Assembly (NCBI RefSeq): GCF_016887565.1
Contig: NZ_CP069396.1
Span: 6,368,001-6,432,000 of the forward strand
Reading direction: 5' to 3'
Source of the DNA: Archangium violaceum
GTDB taxonomy: Bacteria; Myxococcota; Myxococcia; Myxococcales; Myxococcaceae
DNA: 64,000 nucleotides
Shown here: positions 63,394-64,000 of the stretch, piece after piece
Layout: every line of letters starts with the position of its first letter
Position numbering within the stretch: the stretch's first letter is position 1
Translations under genes and position numbers: made by a program
The notes under the pieces: generated by a model
What the model saw: the letters and a program-made list of their open reading frames with translations, nothing else
Databases searched by the model: none
Told to the model about the DNA's origin: nothing

Positions 63394-64000
63394 ATGCTGA
63401 AATCTCCTCTCATGAACCCCCGTCGCCCCCCAGAGAATGGGTCCACCGAGCGCAACGCCCCGTCCGTCGAGGCGGCCTTCCAGGCGGTCCCGCCGGAGAT
63501 GGTGGCGGAGATCCTCGACGGTGAGCTGCACGTCAGCCCTCGCCCGGCCCGCCCACACGCCAACGTGGCGTCGAACCTGGGCGGCATCCTCCTGGCTCCC
63601 TTCAAGTTCGGCAGGGGAGGTCCGGGAGGGTGGGTCATCATCGATGAACCCGAGCTCCATCTCGGTCCCCGCCCGGACAAAGTGGTGCCGGATCTCTCCG
63701 GGTGGCGGCGCGAGCGCCTGCCTCATGCGGTCGGAGGGGATGATGCCCCGGCGCATTATGCTCTCGCCCCGGATTGGGTCTGCGAGGTCCTCTCCGCGCG
63801 CACGCGGAACAGGGACAAGGGTCCGAAGATGCGCATCTACGCCCGCGAAGGGGTGCGGCACGTGTGGCACGTGGACCCGCTCGCGCGCACGCTCGACATC
63901 TTCCGGCTCGTGGAGGGCCAGTGGCTCGTCGCCCAGTCCTTCACGGGCGACGAGAAGGTTCGGGCTGAACCGTTCGAGGCCATCGAGCTCGAGCTGGCGC
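63394..64000 (+). CDS. Uma2-family (DUF820) protein, cut by the window end
   Basis: Open frame from ATG 63394 (with AGGGGG just upstream) to the edge, 202 codons, no stop. It is homologous to the protein encoded at 14095: VVPDLSGWRR, PDWVCEVLSARTRNRDK, MRIYAREGVRHVWHVDP and EKVRAEPFEAIE match in order, so the PD-(D/E)XK-like residues are present. An in-frame ATG at 63412 (MNPRRPPENG) is an alternative start. Two copies 49 kb apart fit the habit of this family to multiply in myxobacteria and cyanobacteria; the biological role is unknown. Confidence 0.85.
   Translation, partial: MLKSPLMNPRRPPENGSTERNAPSVEAAFQAVPPEMVAEILDGELHVSPRPARPHANVASNLGGILLAPFKFGRGGPGGWVIIDEPELHLGPRPDKVVPDLSGWRRERLPHAVGGDDAPAHYALAPDWVCEVLSARTRNRDKGPKMRIYAREGVRHVWHVDPLARTLDIFRLVEGQWLVAQSFTGDEKVRAEPFEAIELELA

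Overview
The window is about 64 kb of high-GC DNA, densely coding on both strands. It carries many secreted proteins and lipoproteins, a solo KaiC-like ATPase between a histidine kinase and a response regulator, a large cyclase-ATPase signalling protein, GTGA/ATGA start-stop overlaps and a probable sigma-54 promoter. This mix points to a myxobacterium, most likely of the Cystobacter/Archangium group. That is an inference from gene content and base composition; no rRNA or tRNA gene is present to confirm it. No CRISPR array, prophage, complete IS element or replication origin was seen.

Layout. 1-5.2 kb: the start of an unknown membrane or secreted protein, UDP-glucose dehydrogenase, and an MFS efflux pump plus MGT-type glycosyltransferase pair divergent from a TetR repressor, with a paired palindromic operator between them. 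5.3-12.3 kb: cell-surface genes, namely a secreted protein made of two near-identical halves, a TonB-dependent receptor coupled to a Cys-rich lipoprotein, and an Asp-box propeller protein. 12.4-16.6 kb: a WYL regulator divergent from a DHFR-like reductase, a Uma2 protein, and an orphan TctA-type permease coupled to a small membrane protein. 17.1-24.9 kb: a DEAD-box helicase with an 18-bp coding tandem repeat, the Kup K+ transporter, an SDR lacking its catalytic Lys, a secreted S8 protease and a secreted hypothetical. 25-30.6 kb: a GT87-like membrane protein, the kinase/KaiC/receiver operon and an Old Yellow Enzyme. 30.6-37.3 kb: lipoprotein esterase, serine beta-lactamase-like hydrolase, a lipoprotein, and a periplasmic catalase with an ankyrin protein.

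37.4-41.3 kb holds the most unusual locus. Four copies of a 16-bp palindrome stand before four consecutive genes: three stand-alone NTF2/SnoaL-like proteins and a glyoxalase-SnoaL fusion. Three of the four SnoaL-like modules share a Pro-Cys-Cys-Asp motif. A class I glutamine amidotransferase homologue whose nucleophilic Cys is replaced by Gly follows. 41.4-47.5 kb is a tight six-gene urate-to-ureidoglycolate operon (flavoprotein, allantoinase, allantoicase, OHCU decarboxylase, HIU hydrolase, CitE-like lyase). It has no classical uricase, so the flavoprotein is the candidate urate hydroxylase.

47.6-54.3 kb: alpha/beta hydrolase, another SnoaL-like protein, a secreted GH92 mannosidase, a lytic transglycosylase without signal peptide behind a probable sigma-54 promoter with upstream repeats, and a two-gene ABC-2 exporter. 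54.45-54.72 kb is a 267-bp MITE-like element inserted in the TA of the next gene's TAG stop codon, regenerating the stop. 54.7-64 kb: adenylate cyclase/AAA/TPR protein divergent from a 16-repeat LRR protein, a chalcone-isomerase-like protein, a STAS-like protein, a Na+/H+ antiporter, SlyD, a YaiI-family protein and a second Uma2 gene cut by the window end.
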